Assembly: GCA_002338255.1 (NCBI GenBank)
Contig: DDHX01000056.1
Span: forward strand, 44,416-52,046
Origin: Ruminococcaceae bacterium UBA1865
Lineage (GTDB): Bacteria; Bacillota; Clostridia; Oscillospirales; Acutalibacteraceae
Reading direction: 5' to 3'
Length of the DNA: 7,631 nt
In this document: positions 5,897 to 7,631 of the stretch, piece by piece
How the letters are laid out: every line of letters starts with the position of its first letter
Position numbering within the stretch: position 1 is the stretch's first letter
Program-made: the position numbers and the translations under genes
The notes under the pieces: model-generated
The model's database searches: none
Told to the model about the DNA's origin: nothing
What the model saw: only the letters and a program-made list of their open reading frames with translations

Positions 5897-7033
5897 ATGA
5901 ATCAGAACGAAACACCTTCGCTTGAACTTACTCTTGACCCGGCTCTTGAGCAGCCCATCTCCGCCCAGACTATCCTTACACAGGCTGTTCCTGCACATGA
6001 GGCAGCACCGGAACCGCAGCTTACGCCGGCCGAACAGAAAATGGTGGCCGATTTTGCCGCGAAGATTGACTTGACGAACAGCAATCAAATTCTGCAATAC
6101 GGCGTGGGCGCCCAGAAAAAGATGGCTGACTTTTCTGAAAGTACGTTGGATAACGTGCGCACAAAGGATTTGGGTGAAGTCGGGCAGATGCTTTCCGGCG
6201 TAGTAGCCGAGCTGAAAAGCTTTGATGTCGATGAGGATGAAAAAGGTTTCTTTGCGCGGTTCAAACGCGGAGGCAACCGGATGATCGCTTTGCGAGCCCG
6301 CTATGCTAAGGCGGAAACCAACGTCGACCAAATTTGCGACGCGTTGGAAGCGCATCAGGTGCAGCTTTTGAAAGACATCTCCGTTTTGGACAAAATGTAT
6401 GAGATTAATAAGACTTATTTTAAAGAGCTTTCCATGTATTTGCTCGCCGGAAAAAAGAAGCTTGAACAGGTGCTTTCAAATGACTTGCCCGCCTTGCAGC
6501 AGAAAGCAAAGATGTCCGGCTTGCCGGAGGATGCGCAGTCGGCAAACGACCTGTCCAATATGTGCGGCCGTTTTGAAAAGAAATTGCACGACTTGGATTT
6601 GACCCGCCTGATTTCAATCCAGATGGCTCCTCAACTGCGTCTGGTGCAGAACAATGATCTGGTTATGAGCGAAAAAATCCAGTCAACAATTGTGAATACA
6701 ATACCTCTGTGGAAAAGCCAGATGGTGCTGGCGCTGGGCGTGGAGCACTCCACACAGGCTGCGAAGGCCCAACGGGAGGTTACAGACATGACGAACGCTT
6801 TGCTGCGCAAGAATGCGGACACGCTCAAAATGGCAACCGTCGAAACACAGAAGGAATCCGAGCGTGGCATTGTGGATATTGAAACGCTGCAGCATACTAA
6901 TGAAACACTCATCTCCACACTGGACGAGGTTATGCAGATTCAGCAGGAAGGCCGCGAGAAGCGGACACAGGCCGAGCAGGAACTTAGGAAACTCGAAACT
7001 GATTTGAAAAATAAACTTTTGCAACTGCATTAA
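5897..7033 (+). CDS. telA: TelA/YaaN family toxic anion resistance protein
   Basis: A protein of 378 residues, close to the usual length of TelA/YaaN proteins. Its members have been linked to tolerance of tellurite and, in Listeria, of nisin and some cell-wall antibiotics; the molecular action is unknown. The N-terminal 45 residues are Ala/Pro/Glu-rich and probably disordered. The rest is almost wholly helical and soluble, with family features such as 'GFFARFKRGGNRMIALRARYAKAETNVDQI' (117-146), 'LDKMYEINKTYFKELSMYLLAGKKKLE' (164-190) and 'SIQMAPQLRLVQNNDLVMSEKIQSTIVNTIPLWKSQM' (240-276). The C-terminus (about 300-376) looks like coiled coil. No signal peptide or membrane helix is seen. A strong ribosome binding site (GGAGGG, 5885-5890) stands 6 bases before the ATG. 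It is cotranscribed with the membrane protein XpaC, which may recruit it to the membrane (inference), and a strong terminator follows at 7052. Confidence 0.93.
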   Translation: MNQNETPSLELTLDPALEQPISAQTILTQAVPAHEAAPEPQLTPAEQKMVADFAAKIDLTNSNQILQYGVGAQKKMADFSESTLDNVRTKDLGEVGQMLSGVVAELKSFDVDEDEKGFFARFKRGGNRMIALRARYAKAETNVDQICDALEAHQVQLLKDISVLDKMYEINKTYFKELSMYLLAGKKKLEQVLSNDLPALQQKAKMSGLPEDAQSANDLSNMCGRFEKKLHDLDLTRLISIQMAPQLRLVQNNDLVMSEKIQSTIVNTIPLWKSQMVLALGVEHSTQAAKAQREVTDMTNALLRKNADTLKMATVETQKESERGIVDIETLQHTNETLISTLDEVMQIQQEGREKRTQAEQELRKLETDLKNKLLQLH

Positions 7034-7051
7034 GTTCATGAATAACACATT

Positions 7052-7086
7052 ATCGGAGCAGCCAAATTTGACTGCTCCGATTTTTT
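7052..7086 (+). terminator. Rho-independent terminator of xpaC-telA
   Basis: ATCGGAGCAG (7052-7061) pairs perfectly with CTGCTCCGAT (7072-7081), with a 10-base loop holding the palindrome CAAATTTG. A T-run (7082-7086) follows on the plus strand. It starts 18 bases after the telA stop codon. The other strand reads AAAAAA before the stem and lacks a T-run after it, so it serves the plus strand. Confidence 0.93.
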
Positions 7087-7155
7087 ATCGTGATTTTTGC
7101 TGGATTTCAGTACATAGATTCTGTGAAAACATTCGAATTATTATACTATACTTTA

Positions 7156-7197
7156 AGAGGGGTGCTATTTCTCCGAATGGAAAAACAGCATCCCTCT
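7156..7197 (-). terminator. Hairpin after the dehydrogenase gene, possible terminator
   Basis: AGAGGGGTGCT (7156-7166) and AGCATCCCTCT (7187-7197) form an 11-base stem with one mismatch (a G-T wobble on the plus strand, A-C on the minus) and a 20-base loop. It lies 24 bases beyond the stop codon of the minus-strand dehydrogenase gene. No clean T-run follows on either strand, so it may be a weak terminator or an mRNA-end stabilising hairpin. Confidence 0.5.
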
Positions 7198-7221
7198 TCT
7201 ATAATAAATGTAATTTTACAA

Positions 7222-7631
7222 TCAGATAGTCCCGTCCCAAGTACTTACATTTGTGGATTTTCCTTCTTCTTCATCAAACCAGCGGGTAGTTACTACCTTG
7301 CTGTCGGTATAGAAGCGGAAGCCATCCTTGCCAAGACAATGTAAGTCGCCAAAGAAGGAATTCTTATGTCCGGAGAAAGTGAAATATCCAACCGGTACCG
7401 GAATACCGACATTTACGCCAACCATGCCGCCGTCCGTATGGCGAACGAACTCTCTGGCATAATGACCGTTTTGTGTAAAGATAACAGAACCGTTCGCAAA
7501 CGGATTCGCGTTCATGACGGCGAGGCCTTCTTCAAAGGTTTTAACTCTCTTTATGCACAGCACAGGCCCAAAAATTTCTCTGTCGCCGACTGTCATACCG
7601 GGCTTCACGTTGTCCAAAATGGTTGGCCCAA
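7222..7631 (-). CDS. mmsA: CoA-acylating methylmalonate-semialdehyde dehydrogenase (partial, N-terminus off the window)
   Basis: C-terminal 135 or so residues of an aldehyde dehydrogenase of the MmsA/IolA type, which converts methylmalonate or malonate semialdehyde with NAD and CoA to propionyl- or acetyl-CoA, in valine or myo-inositol breakdown. The frame is open to the right edge, so the NAD fold and catalytic Cys lie outside. Visible family marks are 'EIFGPVLCIKRV', with the Glu that binds the NAD ribose; 'NANPFANGSVIFTQNG'; and the MMSDH-specific stretch 'GGMVGVNVGIPVPVGYFTFSGHKNSFFGDLHCLGKDGFRFYTDSKVVTTRW'. A tail of about 18 residues follows the conserved Arg-Trp end, slightly longer than in the Bacillus enzyme as I recall it. 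It converges on telA and is not part of that operon. Whether it belongs to an inositol, valine or other route needs its upstream neighbours. Confidence 0.9.
   Translation of the reverse strand, partial: GPTILDNVKPGMTVGDREIFGPVLCIKRVKTFEEGLAVMNANPFANGSVIFTQNGHYAREFVRHTDGGMVGVNVGIPVPVGYFTFSGHKNSFFGDLHCLGKDGFRFYTDSKVVTTRWFDEEEGKSTNVSTWDGTI

Noticed and set aside
7038..7344. Two overlapping plus-strand open frames after telA
   Set aside because: They run through the telA terminator and the second hairpin, and one continues antisense into the dehydrogenase gene, so they are unlikely to be coding.
1..7631. CRISPR arrays, tRNA or rRNA genes, insertion sequences
   Set aside because: I saw no regularly spaced direct repeats, no tRNA-like cloverleaf, no rRNA sequence and no transposase; the window is ordinary operon DNA in these respects.

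Overview
The window looks like chromosomal DNA of a low-to-mid GC Gram-positive bacterium, most likely a clostridial Firmicute. The evidence is strong GGAGG-type ribosome binding sites, a lipoprotein signal on the binding protein, an unlinked-ATPase type sugar ABC cassette, and an xpaC-telA pair of the kind found in Firmicutes. The exact genus cannot be read from the sequence.

Left part (1-3300, minus strand): a CUT1-type carbohydrate ABC transporter operon. The order is a solute-binding lipoprotein (3016-1712), a first permease (1633-734), and a second permease (486 to the left edge, cut off). A hairpin with a T-run lies between the binding protein and the first permease. It probably lets the binding protein be made in excess of the membrane subunits. 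The two permease genes are separated by an unusual 247-base spacer that holds no recognisable gene. No ATPase gene is visible, so a shared MsmK-type ATPase elsewhere is likely.

Centre-left (3053-4413): a divergently transcribed regulator. It has an ArsR-like winged-helix N-terminus and a long beta-rich C-terminal domain that is probably the signal sensor. The 250-base divergent intergenic region contains a strong promoter for the transporter (TTGACA, 17 bases, TAATAT). It also holds two related 19-base inverted repeats just downstream of that promoter, 50 bases apart, which are good operator candidates. The regulator gene ends in a rho-independent terminator.

Centre-right (4414-7086, plus strand): a two-gene xpaC-telA operon, visibly GC-richer than the transporter region, with its own promoter, leader hairpins and a strong terminator. 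XpaC-like proteins are membrane-anchored, and TelA/YaaN proteins are helical cytosolic proteins linked to tellurite and cell-envelope-stress tolerance. The pair is therefore most plausibly an envelope-stress module. No terC/terD-type genes are present.

Right edge (7222-7631, minus strand): the C-terminal part of a CoA-acylating methylmalonate-semialdehyde dehydrogenase (MmsA/IolA family), convergent with telA.

Most of the window is ordinary metabolic and stress gene content. The parts most worth a second look are the operator architecture with its unusual regulator, the spacer between the permease genes, and the multi-domain XpaC.
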